Shown: positions 34,532 through 45,842 of the stretch, piece after piece
Position numbering within the stretch: the stretch's first letter is position 1
How the letters are laid out: each line of letters opens with the position of its first letter
Assembly: GCA_001592805.2 (NCBI GenBank)
Contig: CP051139.1
Span: forward strand, 1-64,000
DNA from: Peltaster fructicola
Taxonomy: Eukaryota; Ascomycota; Dothideomycetes
Reading direction: 5' to 3'
DNA length: 64,000 bases
Program-made: the position numbers and the translations under genes
The notes under the pieces: generated by a model
Database searches by the model: none
Told to the model about the DNA's origin: nothing
What the model saw: only the letters and a program-made list of their open reading frames with translations

Positions 34532-37463
34532 CGCGAGAGTTGATGGACGCGAAGTTGTAAGCAGTGAGCATGAACAAAAGGACTGTGGTGGCCTGAGCTG
34601 AAAGAGGCCCAATTGTGGCACGCTCTTGCAAGATTGGCAACGAATCCTACCACGCGTAAACAGGGTCACTCTTCTGCATCACAGGAGAGTTTTAGATCCT
34701 TTGTCGTGAAGCTAATGTGCGGGAGACCCGAATAAATTACACTGCCGCCGATCTCTGAAACGTCCCGCGAGGCTGAGATTCGCGTCGTTTCCGCCCCTTC
34801 GAGACCGCGTCAATTTCGGACAGTGATCGAGGTCTTACCTGCCAAGGAAAGGAGTACTTGATGAGCAGCTTGCCCTCGTGATGTGCGTTACAGGTATTCA
34901 CTCCAGATCGTCAAGAACCATTTCATCAGTGCTCGTATTCGAAGGATCCCGAAGAGAACGCATGCACGACCTAGGATTGAAGGTTTTCTTGTCGATCTGC
35001 TGCGGTCGGCGTCGTCGTCATACTCGAAAAACACCAGATGCCTGCGTAAGGCGCCAGGTACCGCAGATGTGGGCATTGCTCCTCATGCTCAGCTCGTCAC
35101 GCGCTGTTCGATTAGCGCATGAAAGCTGTCATCGCTTTGTAGCCACCTCATCATGCATGCGATGCTGTTGTGTCACTGTTCAGGTGCGCACGAACACGGC
35201 CGGACGTTCTCTGCGACAAGGAACGATGTGCCATTGTCTGTGATATGCTCCACGTCGGCCGGTTGGCCCAGGACCTGTCGTTCCACTACGATCCTCAAGC
35301 TACTCGAGCCCGACGCCTGTGATAACCTCTCCGAGGTCGAGACATGCTGGTGGGGCGCATTCATGGTGATCATCTTCGCATCGACCGCGCCTCTTTGCGG
35401 AGAACGAATAGACTCGTGTGATCCATCGTCTTGCTGCACAGCTTATTGAGCTATTCTGAGCTGTCGATCGTGCATTGGCCTCGTCTAGTGTCGACAAGCG
35501 CTGAAGGGATCGTTGGCGGGACACTATAACGTGCGGCGGTCAATCAAGTCGACATTGTAGACAAGAACGAGCTCTATCAAAAGCGAGTCAAGAAATAGAC
35601 AAAGATTGTGCATTCTAGAGATAACAATGACGTGGTGAAGGTACCTGTGCCGCTAGAATCCGGTGGCCGTCCTGAATAAGCATGGGAAGAAGATGACAAA
35701 AGAATAAGCATATCGCAGATGATTCTGTGAGGTGAATGAAGCTTTCAGACTTGTCTATATTGCTGATGTGGTCATCCCAAACCATGACGGTCGATGAAGA
35801 GAGTGGCCTCGTTGACGGCGTTGACCTACCATGCAGGACTCGTCTGCAGAGTACGACGTTCCGTTGCGCTGATGCGAGTAATGATCTGTTCGTGCTGATA
35901 GAGGGCTTGCTGGAAGCTCACGAGCAGCAAGAGCCGTGAATCAGGCGGTACGCCATAGACCGTAGCTGAGCACAGCACAAGTAACCTCGAGCAGGCGTGT
36001 CCTGTAAGCACCTCAAGGTCGTGGTCAACAGCGTTTCTCGCTCCTCATCGTCTTTAAACTCCAAACATGATCTCATCTTATCCATGCTCTTTCTCGGCAG
36101 GCCTCAAGGGTATGAAGAGGCTGATTGAGGCTGCTCCAAGCTGAGAGCGATCGAGAAAGTCATGGAGTGACAGGATGACGCTTTCGAAGAACATCCTGGT
36201 GCGTTGACGGGACCGTTTCGAGCTAAATGTGTGTATGTGAGTCGTTCATGAAGCTCCAGAGGCTCGGATGAGAAGCTACAGGGTTGAACTGTGCATATGG
36301 CTTGCGCCGGAAGTGTCTCGTGGTCATTAGATGTGATGAAGTCAGAGGTCGTGAGAGTCGTGGAAGATGCGTGTGGTGGTGGGTTTCATACGCTGCTCTT
36401 GAAGGAATGATCGATGGTGTGTTACGCGGCTGTGTGTCTTCATCATCGTTTGCAGGCCATGCAGCGCTGCTGGCATTGGTGGAGAGGCATTGTGATCAAG
36501 CAGGTCAATTGCTCTTGTAGTATACGTGTGGTCGAATTTGAGCGCCATCAAGCAGACGAGTGCAGCGACTTGAGTGTTTGAGCACGTCTATCCGCGCTCT
36601 CTTCGCGTGCTGTTGTCGCTGTCGTGTGTCCTGGTATACCCTGCAGAACAATGTCAATGTAGCCCTTCGTGAGCACTTATCAACAACTGTTATGCACGCC
36701 AGCCTCAGACATAGAGCTCCAAAGCACGCCAGACTGCGCTGCTCCAACGAGCTATCCTGTCTTCGTCGTCTGAAGCTCTTGACTACCTTCGTGTCACTAC
36801 TCTTTCAGTTTTCTGTGATCTCGTCTGACAGACGTCGTGGCTCATTCGAATGCTCCTGCGATGCTGATCATGCTATCGATCACCGATCGACGTGTTGAAC
36901 GCGTGGCTCTATCGCAGCTGTCTCGTGCCTTGATGAAAGGCTTCCAGCATAGGAGGCGGTTATGTCGCAATCATACCGTCGGCGTGTGACAGCTCGATCT
37001 GGATCGTGAACAGACGGCGAGTGACATTGTACTACTCCGCACGAGTAGAGATGCGCAAGCTCTCGTAGGCAGCGATAGAATACTAGGGATTGTGGTATTG
37101 AGAGATGTCGTTGAGTTGATGATGGACAACAAACGACACAGTAGTCGACGACACTCCCGCGGAGAATTTGACCTCACACTTCCGACTGTCGACAACAACC
37201 ACTCACCATCAATACACGCTGTGCATACACACACGCACTCAGGCCATCGCACGACGAGGGCATGCTTGTCCCGACGTCTACCAGGTCACTATCAAAGCTC
37301 ACAGCCAAGATCGGCTTGGAATCAGGCTACGGTATCATGTTGCTCAATCATCACAGCCTTGCAAGCAAGGTTCATGATGCACAGCCACCATAGCCTTGCA
37401 GGCCTACTGTATCTTAAGACCGTCAGTCCCTACTGACGCTCTTAGCAGCACATCACGACAGTC
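34532..37463. other. Gene-free stretch at the edge of the gene-dense region
   Basis: No supported gene, RNA or repeat array in about 2.9 kb. The 340 bases upstream of the glycosyltransferase probably hold its promoter, but no specific site is recognisable. Composition is balanced. Confidence 0.4.
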
Positions 37464-38735
37464 ATGGCTCTCGTCCTTCTGTCCTGCTTCCCGCTGCTTG
37501 TTTCTGGTCTGAACGTCTTTCACAGCAACTGCACCATACCTGACAGCAATGTGCACTTTGCTTCTGCGCCGAACACACGCGGCACACTCGAGATTGTATG
37601 GACTTCTCTGGCAACAATCATAGCTTGTGTCTTCACAGTACTACATCTCAACGTACCAGAACAACGACAAGGTAGAGATCCAGGATGGAAGGGAGATCTG
37701 TACTGGACCATGAAGAACCTGCGGACCAGCCTGTCGTACTCCCTGCTAACGATCTCCATCCCTGAGCTAATGCTTGGAAAGTCGATCACAGATCGACGCG
37801 CGGCGCAGTATTATCTGAAGGAGCTGCACGAGTCTATGCCAGAGACCAAAACTACCTGGACACTGCAGCACATGCTTTATGCTGGCATGGGCGGTTTTGT
37901 AGCAGTATATGGCGCTGAGGTACCACCAATGCCCTTACTGGCTGCTACTGAAGAAGGACGTTCAGGGTACACTCAGGCTAGCAATGAGGCTGCTTCACAA
38001 CCCGGAGTCTCATACTCAAACGACCAGACGATGAGTACTACTCGAGATCTAGAAAGCAACATGCGACTCGGACATGGTGATGCTCGCCAGTCGGCTCAAC
38101 CATCTAGACTATGGCACTTCACATGTGGAAGTCTAGTCTACGCAATCAAGAAAGGCCTCGTATCCAACGTACCTCCACTCACATCAGCAGAGGTCATGGA
38201 CAAGTCTAAAGCGGATCTCGTCAGCAAGATAGTCGCCATCTTCCAGATCTGCTACTTCGTTATCGTTGTCATCGCTCGAGCCGGTCAACGTCTTCCAGTC
38301 TCGCAGCTAGAACTCGGAGCCTGCGCCTTCGTGCCATACGCTATAGCCATCTACCTCTTCTCACACGACAAGGTGAAATCAGCACGAGTTGTAGCCGAAG
38401 TCGGTAGGATCTCGGCTCAGTCTGCAACAGAATTGAGTCGGAGTGGACATTACCTCTACAGCGTGTTTCTCTATGGCTATAAGGAAGTAGACGGATCCTG
38501 CGTCTCTAATTCTGACTATGAGGATTCTGATAACACCTCCTATGGATTCGGCCTTTACATACCCGTACTGGCCAGCATACCGTTTGGGTCCATCCACATA
38601 GCAGCCTGGAACTTCGATTTCTCATCGCAGGTTGATGCACAATCGTGGCGGATAGCATCGATCGTCATTACTCTCGCTCTACCCTACTTGGTCATGACAA
38701 CAGTAGTGGTGGCTGCCCTTCCATGGGACTCATAG
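37464..38735 (+). CDS. Polytopic fungal membrane protein, conserved tail cut off by an in-frame stop
   Basis: This is a member of an uncharacterised multi-spanning membrane protein family common in filamentous ascomycetes. A cleavable-looking signal (MALVLLSCFPLLVSG) is followed by the family's RGT-x-x-I-x-W stretch with a membrane segment, then HLNVPE. Further on come a long polar loop and K-A-D-x-x-S-K-x-V-x-x-x-Q before another membrane segment. A final hydrophobic stretch ends at ALPWDS, giving 423 residues. The TAG at 38733-38735 is followed, in the same frame and without another stop, by 56 codons (to TAA at 38904-38906). These encode the family's usual C terminus: a membrane segment, ARLVIVVEMFRTLAYLP and a WTSNMPHIG end. 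So either the gene is truncated, the stop is read through, or the base is wrong. A 33-bp in-phase GT..TAG segment ends exactly at the stop, but it is shorter than every other intron here. Confidence 0.82.
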   Translation: MALVLLSCFPLLVSGLNVFHSNCTIPDSNVHFASAPNTRGTLEIVWTSLATIIACVFTVLHLNVPEQRQGRDPGWKGDLYWTMKNLRTSLSYSLLTISIPELMLGKSITDRRAAQYYLKELHESMPETKTTWTLQHMLYAGMGGFVAVYGAEVPPMPLLAATEEGRSGYTQASNEAASQPGVSYSNDQTMSTTRDLESNMRLGHGDARQSAQPSRLWHFTCGSLVYAIKKGLVSNVPPLTSAEVMDKSKADLVSKIVAIFQICYFVIVVIARAGQRLPVSQLELGACAFVPYAIAIYLFSHDKVKSARVVAEVGRISAQSATELSRSGHYLYSVFLYGYKEVDGSCVSNSDYEDSDNTSYGFGLYIPVLASIPFGSIHIAAWNFDFSSQVDAQSWRIASIVITLALPYLVMTTVVVAALPWDS

Positions 38736-38906
38736 GATTCATGGAGTCCAGCGGATTCATGGGGTTTATGGATTTTGATTTCGTTCGTGTCGATATTCAT
38801 GCTTGCACGCCTGGTCATCGTCGTGGAGATGTTTCGAACGCTGGCATACCTCCCAGCTGGCAGCTATGTTGCAACATGGACGAGCAATATGCCGCACATC
38901 GGATAA
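38736..38906 (+). pseudogene. In-frame continuation encoding the missing C terminus of the membrane protein
   Basis: These 57 codons (including TAA) continue the preceding frame past its TAG. They encode a hydrophobic segment followed by ARLVIVVEMFRTLAYLP and WTSNMPHIG, matching the conserved end of the polytopic family. The first bases carry an 18-bp imperfect tandem duplication (GGATTCATGG at 38736 and 38754), so the stop lies next to a small repeat. The preserved frame and residues mean that the stop is either recent or bypassed. Confidence 0.6.
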
Positions 38907-39266
38907 GCGAACGAGGTCCTGCGTCCGTAGCAGCACGTGCCTGATGAGATTATTCGTGTAGACAACTGAGTGAATAACCTTTCACACTACATCAGGTCCA
39001 CATCGTTCGAACACGCCATGAACACGTTCTGTGTTGAGTGATCCGGCGTGAACTACAGCGTTGCTGCATCGTTCCGTGACGACGAACTGTGCTCATGGTA
39101 TGACATTTGATGGAAAGGCGCAAGACTCCGAAAACTCCCTCACCTTTGCCCATGCAATCCTTCGATGGATGTGCTTGCAACATCCACTATGTCGACATCC
39201 AGTATACTTCGACCACAAGACCATCTCGTAACACTGTAGACATCAGAAATTACGACCGCTCTCACC
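38907..39266. other. Intergenic, upstream of the Zn2Cys6 gene
   Basis: About 360 bases between two co-directional genes, with no gene of their own. This stretch should hold the promoter of the transcription factor gene. I see no specific site. Confidence 0.4.
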
Positions 39267-41104
39267 ATGCTCGATCGCAATACAGACACCTCCAAAGTCT
39301 TCGCCTGCACAAGCTGCACACGTCGCAAAGTACGCTGCGACAAAGCACAACCGACATGCGCGAGCTGTACACGCCTCAAACTCGATTGCCAGTACGAGGA
39401 ACCTGTCGCGAAGAAGCGCAAACGTGAACCCGACACTGATAAGCTCGAACAATACGAACAGCTCCTTCGAGAGCACAATCTCCTTGACGAAGCTGCTTCC
39501 AAAGCAGCACCTCGTGCAACAGGCAGACTCATATCAACGTCTGGTAACCACCGCTATGTCGAAAGCACATTATGGCGCTCCTTCGCCCGACCTGAAGAGC
39601 TTGCTGAAGACCCCGAAGAGCCTTCGACGTTCTTCTCGAGTGCTCTCCTAGGCGTTCCACAAGCTCAAAGAGACCTCACAGAACACCATCCTTCTCAAGC
39701 AGACACCGCCGTACTATGGCATCTCTACAAGGACAGAGTAGATGCTGTAGTCAAGCTGCTTCACATTCCGACAGCAGAGCTGCTCATGGCGAAGACCTTC
39801 TTCACCAAGACTGAGGAATGTCTCATCTTTGCAATCTATTCCTTCGCTGTATCCTCTCTCACAGAGGCAGAGTGTATGCAGGTGCTCCACCAGGATCGCA
39901 ATCATCTAGTAACACTCTACCGAGAATGCCTCAATCAAGCGCTTCTCAACGCAGACTTCCTACGAACGACGAACCTACAGGTCGCGCAAGCTCTCATGCT
40001 CCTGCTTACGATGTCGCGAGGACGCACAGATGCTCAGCTCTTCTGGATACTAGTAGGAGTGGTGATCAGGATCGCACAGCGTATGGGTTTGCACAGAGAC
40101 GGCAGTCTTACAGGCCTCAATCCATTCGACACTGAAATGCACAGACGTTTGTTCTGGCAACTACCAGCACTCGAAGGCTTTGCTGCTCAGTTCGCAGGCA
40201 TCGGTGCAAGTTCACTCGACACCCTCTTCTGGGACACCAAGAAGCCTCTCAACATCAACGATGCCGACATCTGGCCAGGCATGACAGAAGTACCAATAGA
40301 AAGGAAAGGCGCCACAGAGATGATCTTCCTCCTAGTTCGATCGTGCTTCAGCAGCTTCTACAAGACCTTTTCAGCAGATCTACGCACACTTGAATCATCA
40401 CAAGACGAAGAACACTACAAGCAAGTCAGCGCTCGAATTGATGGTATTGAGGACCTTCTGGAGTCGCAGTACCTCAGATACTGTGATCCCATGGAGCCGT
40501 TACACTTCTGCGTCTCACTGATGGCGAGAGTGGCATTGCAGGCTTCTCGCTTTCGCCTGCGTATGCCATGGGCCAAGCTTGGCTTACTATCAGCAGGAGA
40601 GAAGGAGGAGTACTATAAGACCGGCATCGAAGTACTGGATCGAGCTATTGTCACGCAGACCAATCCTCAAGTGAGCAAATACCATGTTCATACCAATTCG
40701 TTTGTGCTATGGGACATACTCATCTACTGCGTCACCCAAGCACAGCATAACAAGAGCGCAGATGATCCGTTGTGGTCAAGATTGGCTGTGCTGTACAAAT
40801 GGTAAGGCTTTAATGCTCTGTAGCCACGCTGACATGTTGTAGTCAAGCACATCTGCTTGCTTTGAAGCTGCCAATAGCTATAGCTCTCTCCAAGCATGTT
40901 CTGCGTGCTTGGGATGCTCACAAGAGTGACATACCAGAACCTGAGTACATTGCCAAGATACGTGCGAGTCTTGGAGAGACGACATCCTTTCAGGAGTTGC
41001 CTGTTGATCCGCAGATCACCATGGAGGATGTCCAGGACTTTGATTGGAAGTTCTGGGAACAGTTGATCAGAGATCCAGACTCCCTAGCTGTGGGTTCCCT
41101 GTAG
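39267..41104 (+). CDS. Zn(II)2Cys6 fungal-specific transcription factor
   Basis: A nuclear DNA-binding regulator; its targets are unknown. Exon 1 is 39267-40801 and exon 2 is 40843-41104, with a 41-bp phase-2 intron (GTAAGG donor, CTGAC branch site, GTAG acceptor), for 598 residues. The binuclear zinc cluster lies at residues 14-40 with spacing C-x2-C-x6-C-x5-C-x2-C-x6-C. It is followed by a basic patch (KKRKRE) that can serve as nuclear signal and linker, and by a short Leu/Glu coiled coil (LEQYEQLLREHNLL). The middle homology region (fungal_trans) is recognisable from RTDAQLFWILVGVVIRIAQR and GLHRDGS, ending in EMHRRLFWQL. It is not adjacent to an obvious biosynthetic cluster, so no pathway can be proposed. 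Confidence 0.93.
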
Positions 41105-43301
41105 TTGGTTATAAGGCTGAACCAAGGTACTGCTTCAGCTCGATATGTTCTCCAGTCGATTGTCGTGCTCGCAGCAGCTTGTGATCCGCTGCATACACGG
41201 GTAGAGAGGACCAGCAATATGATTGTGTACGGTATCGCAATCTCTTGCCTTCGAGAGTGTTGCAGTAATGTGCGGTGCCCGTTCAATGCTGATATCGAAG
41301 CCTAGGACGCATGCGCGCTCTGGCATTTGTCGCAGCTCAGATGATCGCTATGATCAGATGAACGCAGGCCTGTTGAGTTATGAGCAGACGCGACGCCCTT
41401 CGTCCGACTCTTAGCTCTTGACATGGCGTTCCTACGTCTTAGTGCTGTCCTGTCGAACTGAGGATAGGTAGCAATGGTCTGCCTGATGCATATAGCTAGC
41501 ATGAGCTCGATGATTTGTTGGATAACAGCGGGTGCGTTGCTGGCAAGTATTGGCGAGCCGAAGGCCTTCTCATGTGCTAGGACGTTCACTTGACCAGTAT
41601 GCACCTAGGCGGCACGCAAGGTGCTGAGGTCCATAGACCTGTGCGAGTAGCTTGATGTTGCAGTATGTCTCTCGTTCTGTGATACTGTGACGACCCTGCT
41701 GCTAGGTAGGTGACATATCGAGTGGTGTCTCTATTCAGGACTGCAATATGACCAAGCCTTTCTATAAGCCGAGCGAGAATAGTCAGAGCTTGACAACGAG
41801 CATGCTCTGACAAGCTGTAGAGATGCTGAAGACACAAGACAAAGGCGGGCAGAGATGTAGTAGAAGAATACACCACCTTGTATCGAACGCAGCTCAGGGC
41901 AGAGCATTGGAAAACTGCAGCTGTCAACACATGTCCCAAGCGAAGATTGAGCATTACAATCGCAACCATGGGCGTCCACATTGAAAGGCTTACCTCACCA
42001 GGCCTTGTATCAGTGTGCCAGGCTGAACAAGATGTCTGACATGGCCCATCGTAACTGACGAACAGACCTGATGGTCGTCCAGCATGCTGCGTGCGCCAAG
42101 CGCTCAAGTCGTTCTCTCGTGGAGAGACGATTCAATTTCTCCAGCCGAACGACGGTAGCTGCAGTCTATTGTGTGACCTGATACTGCTTGTGCAGACACA
42201 TGACTGACCACAGCCAAGGACACCTTGATATAGGGCGAGCATAGCCTTTGTATCCGGGCCACCGAGTGCCTCTAGTGCATCGAATAGACAGTCCCTGAGC
42301 CCTAGCGTATGGGTTGCAGGTCTCGCAAAGGAGAGCTGACGCTCCTCGCTCGTCGCTCAGCAACTGCTGTCTGCTGGCGTTCTCCCTTCGATTCGGTTGT
42401 AGTCAGGAGTGTACACTTATCCTCGATCGACGCGATGCCTTGTCGCAAGCCCGAGAGAGTCATAGAGTCGCCACCGATCGGTCTACTTGCGACTAATGTC
42501 CGCAGTCAGCCACAACGAGCTGCTTGCACTGAGCTCGACGATCTCGAGAGCGTGACACGACTCAACCTGCATGGCGCAGAGGTATCCAATCACTGAACTA
42601 ACAGTCTTCTCTTACATCGAGTACTTCCAGAGTGACCGGAGCACAGCCTTGGTACATCATGCGCGGAGTGCCGTGGCCCAATTGCTCGCAGATCAGCCAA
42701 AGTAGCAAATCCCATGGATCCCAGCATCGTCAAGCCTGTCCAGACAGATCGCATCTAGCTTGAGTGGCTTCGAGAGTGTCGCATCTGACGGCGGATCAGC
42801 GATTGAGACGATGGCATCGCTCTGCTTGCAAAGGCAGTACGTACTCCCTATAACGATCAACTGCTCATACGGCTGAGCTGCGGTCGTCGACGATCTTAAC
42901 ATGCTCGCTCTGGTCTCTGGCGACCTTGATGTGTTGATGGTCCACAGCTGGCAATGGATAGCGCTGTGTAGCTGACATGCTTCGGCAGGACGCTTCTGAC
43001 AATGATAAAGCTGCTTGTAGTGCTCTGCTCATCCCAAGTGTTGAAGTCGCTTGGCTGACGGTCGTAGCATTGTACAACCTTCGCCTTCCTCACCACCTCG
43101 TTCTCATTACTCACCTTGATCTACTTCCTCCGCTCGTCCTGATGCATACAACACAATTGTGATGAGGATGATGTTGAAGAAAGGAGGATCAGCAATCCGT
43201 TGCAGCTCTCCATTCAACCTCCACCCCCGCGACAACCCGGATAGCACATATGATGCACGTCACTCCAAAATGTCCACCGACAATCTACAACAACCATCTC
43301 G
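41105..43301. other. Intergenic, no gene seen
   Basis: About 2.2 kb between the zinc-cluster gene and CUL4. The longest frame (minus strand, 42107-41586) has no recognisable features. No repeat or RNA gene is visible. The last few hundred bases should contain the CUL4 promoter. Confidence 0.45.
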
Positions 43302-45842
43302 ATGCCATCAGCTCATAATCTGACGGCCACACATTCCAACAAGTCTCCTGGCGATCGAAAGCGCAAACGGAACATCTCCCAAACCACACCAGGCCGACCA
43401 AGACCTACACAGCCTTCACACATGGAGGCGATGTACTCGTTTGCCGCTAGGACGCCTTCACAGCTCAGCAATGGTCACACAACAGCTCGCCGGACGAGTC
43501 TACAGAAGAGCCCAGGCTTCAATGCACACACAGGTGCGAAAAAGCTGGTTGTGAAGAACATCAAGGCACAATCGCAGTGGGACAGCAAGGCATACCTTGA
43601 TAAGATATGGACTCAACTTGACGCAGCCTTGGACATCATCCTCAAGAACACAAGACAGCTTTACAGTAACGAGGACTTGTACCGCGGCGTCGAGAATGTC
43701 TGCAGACAAGGAGGCGCATCTACGCTGTACACCAAGCTCGAACATCGATGCCGAACACACGTCGAGTCTGACATTCATCATCCACTCGCAATCAGCCTTG
43801 ATGGTTCGAATGTTGAGGTCCTCGATAAGGTCATCCACGCATGGACGACCTGGAAAGAGCAGATGAGCATCATACACTCGATCTTCTATTTCCTCGACCG
43901 GTCGTATCTCCTCTCCTCGAGCAAGCCAACCATAGCAGAACTCACCCCAAAGCTCTTCCGGGAGATCGTCCTCGACGATGCAATCAAGGGAAGGACAATA
44001 CAGGGCGCCTGCGACCTCGTGACTGAAGATCGACAAGCACATTCACTCCCGCCGCTGTTCGCCAGCTCGGTCAGCATGTTCAACGACCTCTCAGTGTATA
44101 ACACAACCTTCGAACCACACTTCCTAGATAAGAGCAAGGAGTTCACAAGCACTTGGGCAGGGACACAATCACAAACGAGTGACGTTCCGACATATGTTGG
44201 CGCCACCGAGAAGCTGATCGAAAAAGAGCTGGAAAGATGCACAATTCTTGCAACAACCACACGCAGGGACCTCCTAGCGACTCTAGAGAATGATCTCGTT
44301 GTCGATAAGGTAGACTATCTCACGGCCGCACCACCTCTTGCAGCTCTGCTTGACAAGAACGACACTCAAGCCCTGACAGCTCTCTACAACCTGCTAGCAA
44401 GACGAAAGCTCGGCAGCAGGCTGAGAACATCATTCGAGAAGTGGGTGAATGACACGGGTACTGCTATCGTTTTCGCCGACAAGTCCGACGACATGGTCAC
44501 ACGGCTGCTCAACCTTCAACGACAGCTTGATATCATCTGGCGCAACTCATTCCAATCAGACGAGAGTCTCGGCCATGGTCTGCGCGAGAGCTTCGAGATC
44601 TTCATGAACAAAACGAAGAAGGGAGACGCTACATGGGGAACTGACAACACCAAGGTTGGCGAGATGATCGCCAAGTACGTTGATTTACTGCTTCGCGGTG
44701 GTGTCAAAGCACTCCCTGAGCTCAACGCACGTCGTACATCCATAGTCGAGGAGGACGACGAAGAGCTCGATGAGGACGCAGAGATGAGTAGCCAGCTTGA
44801 CCAGGCACTCGACCTCTTCAGATTTGTTCACGGCAAAGCAGTCTTCGAAGCATTCTACAAGAAGGATCTCGCGCGACGACTACTCATGGCTCGTTCAGCC
44901 TCAGCAGACGCAGAGCGTAGTATGCTCACAAGGTTGAAGACTGAGTGTGGTAGCGGCTTCACACAGAACCTCGAACAGATGTTCAAGGATGTCGAGCTTG
45001 CAAGAGAAGAGATGCAGTCCTACAAGCAACGTCTCGAGGACAGACTCAGCTACGACAAGGGCAAGGATCTCGACCTGAGCGTCAACATACTCTCTGCTGC
45101 AGCCTGGCCAACGTACCCTGATATACCTGTTATCATTCCTGCCAACATCAAGAAGGCTATCGACGACTTCGAGCTACACTACAAGAATAAGCATACTGGC
45201 AGGAAGCTCGACTGGAAGCATTCACTGGCACATTGTCAAATGCGCGCTGTGTTCCCAAAGGGTAGCAAGGAACTCGTTGTATCTAGCTTTCAGGCTATTG
45301 TCCTCCTGTTGTTCAATGGTCTCGCTGATGGCGACACATTGACCTACACCCACATCCTGTCCGAGTCAGGCCTGCGTAAGTCAATCCATCCTATCTACAA
45401 TCATCACTGACACACTCCAGCTGAAGCAGAAGTCAAGCGCACACTACAATCCCTAGCATGCGCGAAGCTCCAACCACTAAGCAAGCGACCCAAGGGCAAG
45501 GAGATCAACGACACAGACGTCTTCAGTATCAACGACAACTTCTCGCACCCCAAGTATAGAGTCAAGATCAATCAAGTCCAACTCAAGGAAACTAAGCAAG
45601 AAAACAAGGAGACCCATATGCGTGTTGCTGAGGACCGCAACTTCGAATGTCAAGCTGCCATCGTGCGCATCATGAAGTCTCGAAAGACAATCGGCCACAG
45701 CGAGCTTGTATCGGAAGTCATCAAGGCGACAGTCAGCAGAGGTGTTCTGGCAGTCGCAGATATCAAGAAGAACATCGATAGACTGATTGAGAAGGACTAC
45801 ATGGAGCGAGAGGACAATGGTGGCTACGCCTATGTTGCATAG
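43302..45842 (+). CDS. cul4: Cullin-4, scaffold of CRL4 ubiquitin ligases
   Basis: Scaffold that holds a DDB1-type adaptor at its N terminus and an RBX1 RING protein at its C terminus. CRL4 enzymes act in DNA repair, replication control and, in fungi, heterochromatin formation. Exon 1 is 43302-45375 and exon 2 is 45421-45842 (45-bp phase-1 intron, GTAAGT donor, CTGAC branch site, CCAG acceptor), for 831 residues. A basic, disordered N terminus (about 80 residues, with KRKR) precedes the helical cullin repeats. The cullin homology segment includes FRFVHGKAVFEAFYKKDLAR and LLMARSASADAERSM. The last 80 residues form the neddylation winged helix: in IVRIMKSRKTIGH the first lysine (of IMKSRK) is the expected NEDD8 acceptor, and the protein ends YVA as CUL4 proteins do. 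It converges on ELP2 with no intergenic base. Confidence 0.95.

Noticed and set aside
41586-42107. 173-codon minus-strand frame between the zinc-cluster gene and CUL4
   Set aside because: No motif, Cys/Ser/Arg-rich chance-like composition, and no plausible splice extension.
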